Origin: Trichoderma breve
Taxonomy: Eukaryota; Ascomycota; Sordariomycetes; Hypocreales; Hypocreaceae
Assembly (NCBI RefSeq): GCF_028502605.1
Contig: NC_079232.1
Location: 7,192,001 to 7,256,000, forward strand
Reading direction: 5' to 3'
DNA length: 64,000 nt
Program-made: the position numbers and the translations under genes
Shown: piece after piece, positions 45,301 through 58,387 of the stretch
Position numbering within the stretch: position 1 is the first letter of the stretch
Layout of the letters: every line of letters starts with the position of its first letter
The notes under the pieces: generated by a model
What the model was told of the DNA's origin: nothing
Database searches by the model: none
What the model saw: only the letters and a program-made list of their open reading frames with translations

Positions 45301-46600
45301 ATACCCTCTCCTATTAATCTCTTAGACAAACGATATGAATATTATACCGGCTCAAGACTCACGAGTGCCTGTATCCATGACGGCCAGAATGGCATCTATA
45401 GCATTCTTATATCGTTGATCGTTTGCACTAGAAAACTTGCAGATGTTGGAGTGATTTGAAGTAGAAGCAATTGCCAACTCGTTCGGCAAATCTAGTCGCG
45501 CGGACTCCTCCTCTACCACCTACAAGTAGTGTTAGTTGGGCCAATAAAGAAACAAGTCTCGGAAGATTGAATTCCACCTACGCGGCAATTAAGTCCCTTC
45601 ATGAATAAAGTTTCATAAAAACTCCGAATCTTGTACGCACCAGCGCGAGGAACAAATGATTCAGAGATCTGCTTTAGCATTTTAGAATCGACTACGAGAC
45701 CCTCAACGAAACTTGGACTTGACGCAAAGCCAAGGGTTACTGCCTGGGTAACGCGGGTGCCGATAGTGTCCCAGGTGGCTAATTTTGAGCCTTTGTGAGG
45801 CGTGCCAAAGAATACTACTCCACAAATCTTTTGGTTTAGTGAACCGTAGAACGTATCCCATTCATGGCCCTTGATAACCGCCTAGGCATATACAGCCCAT
45901 GTTAGATAATCACATACAGTAAAGATCAAGTGAAGAAAACACGTACTTTTTTAAACACTAAGCCACCCAGGCTATGACATACAAATACAATCGGTCTTTG
46001 TTTCTCTTCAGGCGTTCTCCTGCTGCTGTTGATCGAGGCAAGGAGCTCCGAAGCAAAGTCATTGACGCCAGGGTTGCCGCGATTAAAATAACTCTTTGAG
46101 TTGTATCCGAAGCTAAGGACTCGAGCATTGGGGATGCTCTTCGGAAGGAAGTCCTTGTGGCATAACCAGTTTATTTTTGTATCTCGATTGGTCCAAGTTC
46201 CTTCACGAGTGCCGTCCAATCCATGAATGGCGATAATATCTACGGCCTCGGCATTATCGTGTGGCTGGGCCACAAGCTCCTTCAAGCCATAGGAGCTCTC
46301 AGGCTCGAGGTCTGGTGTAGGCTTTGAGGCTGTTCCAGAGTCCAGGGTGTTGCTGGCAGGTGTCTGAAGTGCCTTGTGATTGCTCTCAGAAGCATCTCCT
46401 GGTGGCCAAACTACGCTTTCGGAGTCGTGTGGCGACCTAGACAAGTCTACTAATTTCTGTTGGACGTCAATAGTGCTAATGGGAGTTGAGCTTTGGCCAT
46501 GCTCTCCTTGGTCTCCTGCTACTGAGCCATCGTTGGAGAGTACGTCCACTTTTTTCTCTTTGCCGAACTTTGATACCTTTTTCTTTATGCGCTTGAACAT
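42333..46600 (-). CDS. NLR-like protein: alpha/beta hydrolase - NACHT - ankyrin repeats (1337 aa)
   Basis: Four exons: 45947-46600, 45582-45881, 45363-45519 and 42333-45235, all GT-AG, giving 1338 codons. ATG at 46600 (MFKRIKKKVSKFG) is preferred; an in-frame ATG at 46744 would add 48 residues. The N-terminal part is a lipase/PGAP1-like alpha/beta hydrolase: IIAIHGLDGTREGTW, then VFVCHSLGGLVFKK with nucleophile Ser (about 210), then VVFFGTPHKGS. The NACHT NTPase follows with P-loop GYPGMGKS (about 426-433), YIVIDALDEL as Walker B and RVVITSRNE as sensor. About ten ankyrin repeats fill the C-terminal third (from about 910), for example GWTPLHTAANEGDVFIVQLLL. Fungal NACHT proteins of this layout are innate-immunity or incompatibility receptors. 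The DUF3638 giant gene lies directly upstream in the same direction. Confidence 0.9.
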
Positions 46601-47415
46601 GACGGAATTCTCTTGTAAGAAAGATAAATAGTGTCGGAATTGATGAAACCGCGCCGATTGGGTCCTTTGGAGAGATATAAAAAGCCTTGAATTCAAAGAC
46701 ACAGGCGGGGTACCGTTGAGGGGTTTATGCCTAGAAACCGCCATTTAGCCGCTGCTGGCTACATGGTTATCTGCTTTGTGTAGCCATCGAGACTGTCGAC
46801 AATTATGTGCTGAATTAATTGGTTGCCTTGTCCTGCTAGCCGCCATCAATGCGGGGAATTTCACAGTGGTATGAGTGCTATTAGCAACGAGAGCCGGCTA
46901 CCCCAAACAATCAAGCTAGAACAATGGAGAGCAATAACTATAATAAATGTTCTCGCATGGTCCAAACTACCTAGTACTCTTTTGAACAATTTGGTGGTTG
47001 GCCCTTTAAGCTGGAGCAATTACGTTGTGGGCATACTTGATGAATTGTTTACATTATGACGAGGCAGCACCTGACTTATTGGGATTAATATTGGGTGAAA
47101 ACACCCCCGTAGCGGAATAAAGATTTTTTCCATAGAATGAGGTATGTATCCAACGAGTAGGCTCCTAGTCGCTTTAGGTAGTTATTTGGGTGAGTATTGA
47201 CACTGCTGCTAAGGTTAGGTCATTAAACGTGAGGAAAGAGAAAACAACTGCCATTCAGATATGTAAAACTGAAAAAGTAGGTAGTGAACGATTTTTAGGT
47301 TAGGCAATATAACAGCTTGTAATTTCTCAGCCTTCTCTCCAACTAATGAGAGGCGATAATTTCTCACCCCAGAGCCTTTCTTGGTCGCCCTATTATACTG
47401 TTACTAATTCCAAGA
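46601..47415. other. Region between NLR-like gene and DUF3638 giant gene
   Basis: 815 bp holding the NLR-like promoter and the decayed DUF3638 fragment listed next. A longer N-terminus of the NLR-like protein from ATG 46744 is possible. Nothing else supportable. Confidence 0.55.
46915..47225 (-). pseudogene. Decayed fragment of a DUF3638-type gene
   Basis: This stretch aligns collinearly, with many substitutions and indels, to about 54,075-54,410 inside the neighbouring giant gene. Shared blocks include TTGGGTGAAAA (47090 versus 54291), CCATAGAATG (47130 versus 54323), TATCCAACG (47147 versus 54336), and a weaker run around CTGACTT and GAGGCAG. Orientation is the same as the giant gene. No open frame remains. 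It corresponds to roughly residues 825-940 of that protein. It is probably a relic of a tandem copy or a partial duplication, lying between the intact gene's stop and the NLR-like start. Confidence 0.6.
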
Positions 47416-50400
47416 TTATTCTACGATCTTGTTATAGCTAGAGTCTGGAAAATCTCCCTTTTCTAGCAACTCTCCTCTCAAAATACTGCCCCAGTGAGTT
47501 TTATCATTCACTTCCGAGTTCCACCGTATCGCCAGTAAAGCTTTCAGAAACAGTATTGGGCTCTTCTTGAATTTCGTCAGCGCATCGCCGGACTGAGAAA
47601 CAACAAATCCATCTAGTTCAACCGTAACGCCATCTTCGGTAGGACCATATGACAAGTTTAGCAATGTACAGACTTCATGGTAATCATCTTGTGAAGTGAT
47701 GTATAATTGACCACTGAAGAGATTGAGCACATTTCGCAAGCGAGAAGGAAGACACCAATTGTCTGGAAGAACAGGTACTGAGTAAAGCTTGAGGCTCTCC
47801 AGTGAAGTGTAAGCCAAGCTCGGTAGTGGTGTGTAGAGATGCATATGCACATGCTTCGACCTGGTGATCTGTGGCTTAAGCTCCTGCGCTTCGTGAGGGC
47901 TAATAATGACCAGACGTAAAACAGTACCGTCTGACTCTGCTTGACTCAATATCCACTGCACCGAGCGCTGGTAAAAGTCGTCATTGTCGACGTCTCTTGT
48001 CAATATCACCGTTGACATGAAATCTTGGGTGACGTAAACATCATCTGGGAAGCAGCTGATATCCAATAGCTGAGCAGCACGCGTTTTCCGGAGAGCTTGG
48101 AACGCCGGAAAGAATGGCTCTGATCGAGCAAACAGTCCAGAAGCCACAAACTCGATAAGTTTTGGATGAATCGTGTGTTTTTCAGGCTCAATCGGTCGTG
48201 GCCTCTCAATCTGCCTCTCTTGGACGATTTCAGGTGATAGCTCTCTCTCTTGCTCTTCCCATAGCACAGATGAACGAAGCTGAGTGTTTCCAAACTCGAC
48301 ACACCGCTTCCAAATAAGTTCCGATCGTGGGGTTTCGTCAAAGCTCGAGTGTTTTGCCGGTTGTTCTTCCGTGCTCCGCGGCCTGTATCGGTCATCCAAA
48401 GATTGCATCTCTGTTTCTAAAAACTCTTTCGCCTGTTCCAAAGGTAATTGGATCCCGTCGCTTGTTGTGACCGATTCCCATATGGCGCGTTGTTTCTCAA
48501 ATCGGTGGCCTTGTACAGCCCACATCGGGATGCTTCGATGAAGATCTACGAATGTTTCGTGAATTGCCCAGGCCAAGACATCAAGCACCTGGATTGGATG
48601 ATTGTCACCCTCTTCTCTCAGCTTCAGAATTCTAGCCTGTATTTCCTCTGATATGCAGAAAACAACAGATTGGCCTTGGCCGAGTTTTCGCATTCTCATG
48701 CAAGCTAGTTGATACGTGTTAGCGTATAGAGTCAAAATTGATCAGTGATTAATATTTACCTTGTACGAGTCGGTCTTTGGTCAATCCGGGGCCAAGAGTA
48801 ACAGCTGCTCTATAATCCATTGGAAGTTTTAAATCAGTGCCTCTTGTATGTGCCTCGTCTAGATATACTAGACAAAGGTCTAATTGTTGGCCATACGGCG
48901 ATGTCTGAAGACTTTCGACGCGCCCTTGCCAATCAACAACACATAGCTCGTCATGGTCATCAAAATAGACCACCGCCTTCTTCCCTTGACTTTCTGGAAC
49001 CTTCTTGAGCCAGGAAATAGCTAATTGGAGATTGGTAAGTTCAAGGATTTGAGCGCCAACGTCAAGAATAACTTGAACAGGCGGTTCCATTGAGATTACC
49101 AAATCCAACAGGGCTTCAGCGTCTGAATTCTGCGTACCGTCAAGGTTTCGTATATGAGCCACCGAGTTTTTCGGTTGGAGGATATTAGAAAGGACTAATG
49201 CGTTTGTATGGCGCTGCTCCGGAAGATCCAGATGCTTCATGTCAAGAGGCATGAGATTACGCGAATCGCAGGTTCCGCTGAAACCAGTGGTAGGCAGTGT
49301 TTTAATCTGACCAATGTCCCAGCCCGAAGCCGACAGCTTTTCGGGAAATTCTTTCATTTCTTTGCTGAAAACAATATGTGATAAAAAATAGTCGATGGCA
49401 TTCTTCGCAAAGCGAAAATGGGGAAATATCTCGTGAATTGCCTGATGGCGATCCTTCATTGTTACTCCAGCTAGACTCTTGAAGGCGTCTGGTAGATCGG
49501 GGGCATCCAGAACCCAGTCTTGGTATTGCACTTCAGCTTGATCTGCACGTAATAAATGATCGAAGCTAGCGAAAAGATCATCATCAGAGAGACCGCCATA
49601 GTAGTAGGTAAGCGAAGTCAGCGCAATAACAACATCGGGATGGCTGAATTCTGATCTGGTCGTGGGACTATCCTTGGCTCGATAGGGTACAGCGAGTCGA
49701 GTCTTTGGCGTGCGACTGAGGTCCAGACCATAATTGACCCTCCAGCGCTTCTGTCTGAATGCAAAGCTCAAAACTCCCTCGGCGATCAATCCTCTGATGA
49801 GAAGTAAAGGCCCTTTCATGGATTCTGTGAAGAGTCCAGACTTGACTTCGATACAATTAATATTGTTTATATCCAAACTGCTATTAAGGATGTACTTGCG
49901 AATACACTCCCTGATAGCGGGCGGTCGTGTTCTTATAGGTATTAATCCTCGAACCCCGGCAGTGCAGATCTCTTCAGCAAGCACGTTTAACAACATGTCC
50001 TCTGCATCTTGGCGCAAGATACGGATGCGTGGAAATCGCCCTCTTTTCGAGTCAGAAATGTCGATAGATTGAGGCAATTTGTCCCGTATTAGGTGTACAG
50101 CTCGCATTACCATGCTAAGTACACGTTGTACGATGATCCAACGATTCGGACTAAGATCAATGGCGACTTGTGATCCCATCGTATAAATTAGCTCAAATTT
50201 GACGCTGAATATGTCATCACTCTCATCGACAATAAATCTCGAATGAGTATTAAAGTAGTGTTGAACATTTAGCAAAATTTGGCCGACTTCTTCTTGAGAG
50301 CTGAGGCAATTCTCGATGCCCATGAGTTTGAAAGACAGCAGATGCTCAGGCTGCATCAAAAGAACACCGCCAGTCTCAGAGCATTTTTTCAAGAAATTAA

Positions 50401-53400
50401 AGATTGTATGGGCATCAGATTCCGTCAACTTGAGCGACCTCGAGAAAGGCATTCGATAGACCTGATGGTTCATCAATCCTCCAAGCTTGGACGTCAACAT
50501 TCGAAATAATTCCTTGGCCTGGGGTTTGGTGCCGATTACGCAAACAAGGCGTGAACCGTCCGCTAAATATGAGGCAACAGTCGGTAAAATCACCGTTGAT
50601 TTACCTTCACCCATATTTAGCTGCATAGTTGCGTTTTGATCCTGAGGCGGGCTTCGCATCTGCGACGCAATATTCTCTTGCACTTCCCGAATCATTATTC
50701 CGCTTTCAACTTCCAAAAGTAATGATTCAGGGTATTCCATCGGATCCCAATTCGTATGGCCAATATTTTGTAGTTCCTTGATTAGCTCTGCATGGTTATT
50801 TTGCTGATTGAGCATTCTCTCGGCTCTTTGAACCATTGTCAATGATCGTGCATAGGTGACGATTGCGCTTCTCCATCTTCGCGGAAGCGTTTTCCAGTTT
50901 TCTCTGGCAAGCTGGCCCAGGAAAAAAGTCGGAGAGACTCTTGGTGCCATAAACTGTGTAACCAACGATGCTGATGTCGTGCAAGGCTCGGCATCGCAAC
51001 TTGTGCCAGTAGCTTCTTTTAGTAATCGGTATATCCTGTCGCTATTGGATTCGCATTGTGACAAGTATTCTTTGAGAGTGCGAAATAGTGTCTCTCTGTC
51101 GTCTCTTATTCGATACGAGGTAACAGTGCGCTTGTGGGATTTTTGGCTGTCGTCGAGATCCTGAATGTATTTGTGTTCAGATTCCCGGGATGCGTGTTGC
51201 CTCAGAAACTCAAGAAGTTGTCCCAGCTTCTCATGAGGTTGCCGATTCCCAATTTCCGCGTCAAATAGTTCCAACATAGAGCCTGATGAAACATCTAATG
51301 ACGGAGTGCTATGATCAAACAGATCTGCCTGGTTGACAAAACCCCTACGAGACACCGTTGCAAGTGTTGACAAGGGCCCGGTGGAATTCGGCATCGTTAT
51401 ATGTTTTATTTTGAGTAAACGAAGACGGTCGCCCAATAAATTAAGGTACTCGAAAAGCTGATGGTTGTCATACCAGTTTTGCCAAGTCGGTAGGATACTG
51501 TTCCTGACACTCGGGGTATATATGTAATCGCATACGTTAACATCGGTTGGCATTATTGGAGTTTTACAAACCCATTGGTCGCTTAATTTACAGGCGAGTC
51601 TCCCGACTGCTGAAGACTGGTTGCTCTGAAAGTCTCTCGAGCGCCTTTGGCCTCGTTCCCAAGTGCTCAAATGATCATAGGACTTCGAAGACGACTCTTT
51701 GCTGTGGACAAAAGGTACCGCATGTTCTAACGCGATACTTCTGATGTACGGATCATTGAATACATGTCCCGCAGACATGTCAAACACATCCACGTCAGGG
51801 ACCTCGAGAGAGCCGATAGACGGGATGTTTGCGCAGGCTACAAGAGCTTGAACAGCAGCAGCGTCATGCTTCGCGGCGTATGCCATGGTTGCAACGCAAA
51901 ACATTAACTCAAAACGGCAGAAAGGCGACTCTCCATCGCGAAAGTTGTGATGAAAGCGACACCAATAGTCTGCGAAAACCGTACTTGCATCCGAGAGCCA
52001 TTTGCAGTCATAACCAACTTCTTCATGAGGCAAGGGAGTGTTGGGACCTTGAGTGCCCGACTCATTCTTGAGCAAGTCCCACATATGCGAAGTGAATGTG
52101 TGACTTATGGGCTTGTGAATAGTCTGTCGCTGCTCGACAACCATGGTGGCGGCTTCAAACGCACGTCGCGATCTTTCAATGTTTCTTACACCATCTCGAG
52201 ACTTGTATGACACGTCCTCAGCAGTAGTGTGATTCTCAGCACCGAACCCAGAGACACAAAAGGTAGAATCTCTAATCAGGTGCCTTAATCCAAGGGCCGC
52301 GTCAACATGATTGGGTATGACATATTCACCCGGTTGATCAGGGTAAAAAAGCGTGCTTTGGTTCACCCTTTCTATAACCGACTGTACAGCGGTATGCAGA
52401 GATCCTGACTGCGATAGGAAGCTAATTTGGTTATTCCAGTCAATGGTCTCCATCTCTTGTAAATCTTTAGGATAATATTTCCTCTCGGGTGATAATTTCG
52501 AGATGTGACCGAGAATATTCAGGTCCTCCTCAGATAGCTGCTGAAAAGATCGGACGGCGGCGGAATTAAGAATAGACAGACACTGCTCCGTTCCCGTTTT
52601 ACCAGTGAGGTTATCAGGTAGACAATATGATGTGAGTGCGTGGAGGTAGGCCAGGCAAAGCTTACTCTGCAAGCTGCCATTGTCTACCAAACGGCCCAGT
52701 CTCGTGTCTATATTGAACGGGTGAACACGTACTGAACTGCCATATGCAACCCCAACTTGTACATGTCCCGGAATGCCAGAATAGTAAACATCGCCATCTG
52801 GAACTAGGATCATCCGCTTGTTATTGCTATCGCGTAGCGTCAACTTGCTTCGCAAGCCGACCAAGGTGCCAATTTGCTGAACTTTGTCCACATACATTCC
52901 ACGAAACTGCCGGCAATGAACTCTAGATTCACTTTGTCCTATGGAAAAGTCCAGCTGAAGGCGTGGCAAGTGAATATTGAGCGTTAATGTGGTTTTGTTA
53001 AGGATTAGGTGTATATGAGTCTCCTCCTCTAATGAGCGTAGAGTTCGGCAAATGTGCTTAGTCGTAGGCGAAGTTGGGCAAATCAGGGTTTGCCCTGGCC
53101 GTTGTAGAACCCATTCGGATCCGGTATTTTGTAAATACCAGGTAGAATCCGAGGAGCACCATGCTGATTCCACGGGCCGAAACTCAACTCGGCCGGATTG
53201 GTGATTATACCAGTGAACGTAGTTGGTGATAAAGCCCTCTGGTAAGCTAGCGCTCAAGTCTTTGCGGGGAACCAGATCCAGAGTCTCGTTATCGTTAGAT
53301 GCCACAATAATGAGCTGCGGAGGGCTCGAATGACTCATCCCGAATGCAAGGTTATATCCGTGATGCTTTTTCATTGATACGAAGAGTGTCCCAGGAACAC

Positions 53401-56400
53401 CTGAGGGCACCACGTGTATCATTTCCCTCCCAAGTAGTTCCTCAAATACTGGGTGCTCCTCATATGACAATGGAAGACGAGAAGGCGGCAAGCCGTTGAC
53501 CAACAAGTCTCCAGTCAAAATATTCATCTGAATGAACGAAGAGCTTTTACCATTGCCGGAGATGGTCTTTGTCTCTAACCAGTGGTATTCGTTCTCGGAT
53601 AATGTTTTCCACGTGCCTTTTCCGTTATAAATAGGTGAAAACTTCTTCATCACTGCGGAGTTCAATCCTTGATTCAGCTTATCAAGAGTCTCGGTAAGAA
53701 TGAACTTATGAGACCTGTACATGACGCGTTGCTTTTGTAATAGCAGATTTGTGTAGAAAGGATCAGTGCATTTGCCAACTCCGTGGGACAGATTCTGTAT
53801 AATAATGGACGAATGTATCAGTATATCCATCTGCTCGGCATCTGACAGCATCAGTCGCAAGTGCACCTCGTCTACATCAAAAGACGCAATGCAAATTAGT
53901 GCCATCTGCGAGATGATAAGATAAAATTCCTGCCGCTGTTCTTCGTTGTCGTATCCAGATAACTTTTCTTGTAGCAGATTAATCCAGCTCATGGCAACTT
54001 GACGGCATCGTCCAAGACACTGATGATATTTTTCCTTCAATGCTGGCGTCGGTGAGCAATTCAGAGCCTTTATGGCGATTGCGATAAAGGCTCTCAGTGC
54101 TACATAGGACTCCCAGTTCTTATGTATTCTATCCACGGAATGAGATAGGCCTTCAAGAAGCCTCTGAACAAAATAGTCGTCGCAGAGCTGTTGATGGCTG
54201 GCCCTGAGAGTAAACCCATCGTATGGTGGACCTGCTTGGTCAATTATCTGCATTATTATGAGGGCAGTGTCTGACTTGTTAAAGTCAACCTTGGGTGAAA
54301 ATAGCTGTACCAGAAGGTTTTCCCATAGAATGCGGTATCCAACGGGTAGACTAGCCATTGCCTTGGACTCTTTAAGTGTAAGGTCCTGCGAGTAATCACT
54401 CTGCTGAGATAAGACGTGATTCGGCGTTAACCCGTTCTCTCGTCTCGGTGGTCGGAAGATGAAGGCTTGAAGAGCACTGTTTGGTTTCGATAATTTGAAC
54501 ATATGACTTTGAGCGAATTTATCTTCGTTCACAAACCGTGAGACAAAGCATTGGCGGACATTATCGTAATATTCGTATCTTAGGCCATTCTCGACCAAAA
54601 CATCTTCCACCCTTGTGCATGTTCCGATCTTTTTGCTATGACGATGCGTACGTTTGTTTGACTTGGTTGTCGATGCCAACTCTAGTCTGTGAATATCCCC
54701 CGTAAAATATGATGAAAGATATGCACTCAGAGTGTCTACAACCTCGTCACTTCTGGACCCAGAGTAGTCACACTCTAGGACGTCGTTTATGACTAACGTT
54801 GTCATGTTTCTCCATGCCCTGAAACGAGAAGGAACATTCAGTTCAAAGACAGTTGACTGAGCCTCAAATTCCGCGGCCGGAAGAGGCCACTCGTGGACAT
54901 CGATGGTAAGCACATCAGCTTGATCGTCTAAGAGATGCTTTGTGCAGCTCCCACTGTGACTTTTGTATGCTATTCCTGTCGTTTGGTTCACATATGTATT
55001 GTATTCGCATGTGAGACTGGCCGCCTTCATCTTGAGATAATAGTACTGTCGAACTTTCTCATGGTATTCTTGTCGTTTGTGCTCTCTTTCTTCTGCTGCG
55101 ACTCTTTCAATATCGTTGCGTAACGTCTGATGAATGGTAGACTTTGCATAATACCGGACCGAGAATGAGGTTTTACGTCCAAAGGAAGAAAATATCGACG
55201 ACCGTCCAGCCAAAGTACCGCGGCATCGCTCTTTAACATACTTCTCGACTACAACTAATCTCTCAAGGTGGTTTCTGGAGTGGAGCAATAGTGATTGCAA
55301 GAGTTCAACTGGAATTTCAGGACTGTACACTTTCAGATCAGGAATTTGGTTGCACACAGACTTGTCGCAGGTCATCCACAGCTCCAAGATTGTCAATGAT
55401 GCAATTGACAAACTTTCTGGACATCCAGTGTAAAACTTTCGTGACAAATCGTAGTATTCCTTGGTCAAATCGTAAAGTTGGCTGCATGTATTCTCATTGA
55501 CCTCGGCCTCGCGCATCCAATGAGGTAAAAACGACGCAACCCATTTCTCAAAGGCTGATAACTGGAGGAGAATGCTCCTATCCGGTAGACTTTTCAGGTT
55601 TGGAATACTTGATTGGTCGTACTTGCGAAGTATCCATGGCGCCCTGAACTGATTTATGGATTCTTCATCTTGTCTGGTATCAATGCTGCGAATGAAGGCG
55701 TCCAATTTCGGATATGGCTCTGAGGCCTCACTGGGCAATAGCTGCATAGACAAATGATTCAAGCCCACTTCAGCATCCTTTTCCTCGCATAAGAGCTCCC
55801 AACGTTGCTGGAGACAAACCCTGGTTTGTTTAAGCGTGCCATGAACGTTTCCAATCCACGACGCCTGGAAATCGTCACCCAACTTCTTCAGCCGCCTCCC
55901 AACCTTACTCATCATACAATGTAAAAGATCGCTCGAGAATCCCCTCTTCTGTGCTATGTCTAGAGTATATGTCATTAGAAAGATCATAAACTCTTTATAG
56001 AGCATTCTGTCTGAGTGGAGCCGTTCAAAATGTAGTTGCAGAGTAACTCGAATCAGAAGCCAGACTGGAGACCTTCGCCAAGGCATGAAAGCGTCTTTCC
56101 AGACGACCTCGTCACGAGTGTTTTTGGAGATGGAGGAAACCGGTATGGTGTCCTTGCTGAAAGCAAAAAGGACGGCGTGAAGAAAATTAGTGACCATGAA
56201 GGGATCCGTTGTATCTCTGTCCTCAATTTGAGATTCACCTTTCTTGAGAACTTTTGGTTTAGCTTCTGCAACTTCTTGATGACTCAGTTTTTCAAGAGTA
56301 TCTGTCAAAGCTTGTATAAATCCACTTTCACGGAATCTCTTGATGGGGATTGAGATGGCAGATGCGGGAAAACGCCGTTGTAGCCGACCGATGGTTCCCA

Positions 56401-56887
56401 TGACAGCTGCATTTGTTGGAGACAGCTCAAATACCTCCAGTATTATTGCATCTTGGGTTTGTCCGATAATGATGCCAGCATTTTGAGCGGCTATGTGTAA
56501 TGGTAGCAGGATGCCTGGCTTGAAGTCGATACCCATTTTCGCGAACAATTCCCACAATGATACGCCATTATCAGGATGAAGAGAATGCAGAAATTCAGCG
56601 AGCTTCTGCCCATTAATACAACCAGACTCGGCTCTGACGCTTTGAAAGACGATCATTGCTTTCTCGGCACAATCAACTGCTTGAAGGCGCGCAGAGTTCA
56701 CGTGGCAACGAAACTCTCGCAGTGCTGAAATGACCAGGCGAAGCAGCGCGCTGTCATCTGATATAGTCCTGCCGCTATCTCCATTCTGGGGAAGCTGTGG
56801 GGGGAGGAAAACATGATTGATGATTGATAGAATTGTGCTGTTGTCGTCGCCGTCAGGAAACTTGTCGCTGGCAGCCATGTTGGGCAT
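47416..56887 (-). CDS. DUF6606-DUF3638-DUF3645 giant helicase-like protein (3138 aa)
   Basis: Two exons, 48760-56887 and 47416-48704, with an intron GTAAAT...CAACTAG; the sum is 3139 codons. ATG at 56887 (MPNMAAS); a second Met is at 56878. The N-terminus (INHVFLPPQLPQ) matches the start of DUF6606. The large middle part has no recognised domain. The ATPase region has Walker A MGEGKSTVILP (about residue 2085) and Walker-B-like DESDDIF (about 2220), as in DUF3638. SHPDVVIALTSLTYYYGG (about 2416) is the DUF3645 signature. Further on are DEAHTRGTDLKLP and, across the intron, QACMRMRKLGQGQ, which resembles SF2 helicase motif VI. So it looks like a nucleic-acid- or protein-remodelling ATPase; these families have no settled function. 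It is co-oriented with the downstream NLR-like gene, with a decayed copy between them. Confidence 0.9.
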
Positions 56888-57654
56888 TGGCGGGTTGATA
56901 AACGTGAGGCGAGACAAGTGATTATCTAGCTGTCAATGATATGGATCATTGGGAGGTTGCAATCTAATAGATGATGAAAATGTCCCTTTTCTCGGAGAAG
57001 AGCCATTATATATATGCAGGTGACGAAGAAATAGATTGGGTTTAGAGCCATAAGGATCTTATACATACGCTCTCCCACCGTTTTCAGAGCATAAGAAACT
57101 AATGTCGGAGGCCCCCATTAGCACCATGCAATACACGTATACAAGAGCTTGCATCCAACAAAATTCACATATTTCGCTCAAATGTTTCCAGTCTCCATAA
57201 TCCATATCTCTCCTCAATGATGTGGCATGATGGTAGCCATTCTTTTTGGGAGGCCTACAAAAGACAAACGGATGCGTTATCCACTAGGTGAGTTTTGGGG
57301 ACGCCACTGTCTTACAGCAATGATGAGGCTACGGGATATTACGCCACTAGCATCTATGGCTTGACTTTCGGGGATCAAGGTTCCTCGGCCACTGTGATAG
57401 GCTCAATACTTTGTTCCGAAGAGTGTCGGATATTTGCGCTATTTGTGCGGGCGGAGCTATCGAAACGCCGCATTCAGACAACTGGCGCAGATCGACTCAG
57501 TTGTGACATTTACGTCCTCCATTTTATCAGAATTTTACGAGATCCTGCTTTAGAAGCCCAATTATTCTATTTGACTTCTGCTGAAGCTTAAAAAGAGCTG
57601 AAGATACCTTCTGGTGGATTTGCGCCTCAACTACGGAGGATACCCATCTGCAAT
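56888..57654. other. Divergent promoter region, DUF3638 gene / DUF4396 gene
   Basis: 767 bp. A TATATATA stretch near 57006-57014 lies about 120 bp upstream of the giant gene's ATG. An open frame at about 57295-57591 has no ATG and no motif. Nothing else seen. Confidence 0.5.
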
Positions 57655-58387
57655 ATGAACGCGACGGTTCCTATAATCCGCCACTGGCGTCCAAGTCCCG
57701 CTTGCTTCCGGGGTACTTTACGGCCTCAATTCTTCTCGAAGTCTCCGCTGGTATGGAAAGCCTATTACTCCGATCAAATCAACGCACCCCATCAAAAGAC
57801 AGATTGCCAGGCTACGAAAGCAAAGAGCACGACTCCAGTGATATCCTCATCGCGGTCAGTGTGGCGTACCGCCTTCTGGAGCTGCCGGACCACTTGGAGA
57901 CGAGCGGGAATCAACACGCTGCGTTGCCTGGCGGGCTGTACGCTCGGTGACTTTTCTGCACTATGGATGCTGCAAACCTACTACCCAGAACTCGGGATGA
58001 CCACAATAATGGCTGCATCCAGTAAGTTTTGCTCACGAACCTTCTCGCAAGGAAGCTTCCACAAGAGGATACGTAATGACTAAAACATGCACAGTGGTGT
58101 CTGGCATTACGACCTCAATAGTTGTTGAAAGCGTTTTACTCCGGCGCGGAGTCGACCAACTTTCATGGCCTATGGCAGTCCGCACTGCGATGGGCATGAG
58201 CATGGTGTCAATGGTGGCGATGGAAGCTGCAGAGAACATCGTCGACTACCATCTCACAGGCGGCGTCGTGGCCTTGGGGGATCCAAACTTTTGGATGGCG
58301 GCTGCAGTGTCCATGGCCGCTGGATACTTCGCCCCATTGCCATACAACTATCTGCGTTTACGAAAGTACGGAAAGGCGTGCCACTGA
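57655..58387 (+). CDS. DUF4396 membrane protein, probably mitochondrial (219 aa)
   Basis: Exons are 57655-58021 and 58095-58387, with a 73-bp intron GTAAGT...TGCACAG. The N-terminal 45 residues are basic and Ser-rich (RHWRPSPACFRGTLRP), in the style of a mitochondrial leader. The DUF4396 core follows: TTWRRAGINTLRCLAGCTLGDFSALWMLQ, TIMAASMVSGITTSIVVESVLL, AMGMSMVSMVAMEAAENIVDYHL, and a final segment FWMAAAVSMAAGYFAPLPYNYLRL. This makes about four membrane segments with conserved Cys, Asp, Glu and His residues. The family has no established biochemical function. The splice restores MVSGITTS across the junction. Divergent from the DUF3638 gene. Confidence 0.85.

Noticed and set aside
57295..57591. 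98-codon frame before the DUF4396 gene
   Set aside because: No ATG and no recognisable motif; the DUF4396 gene model starts cleanly at 57655.
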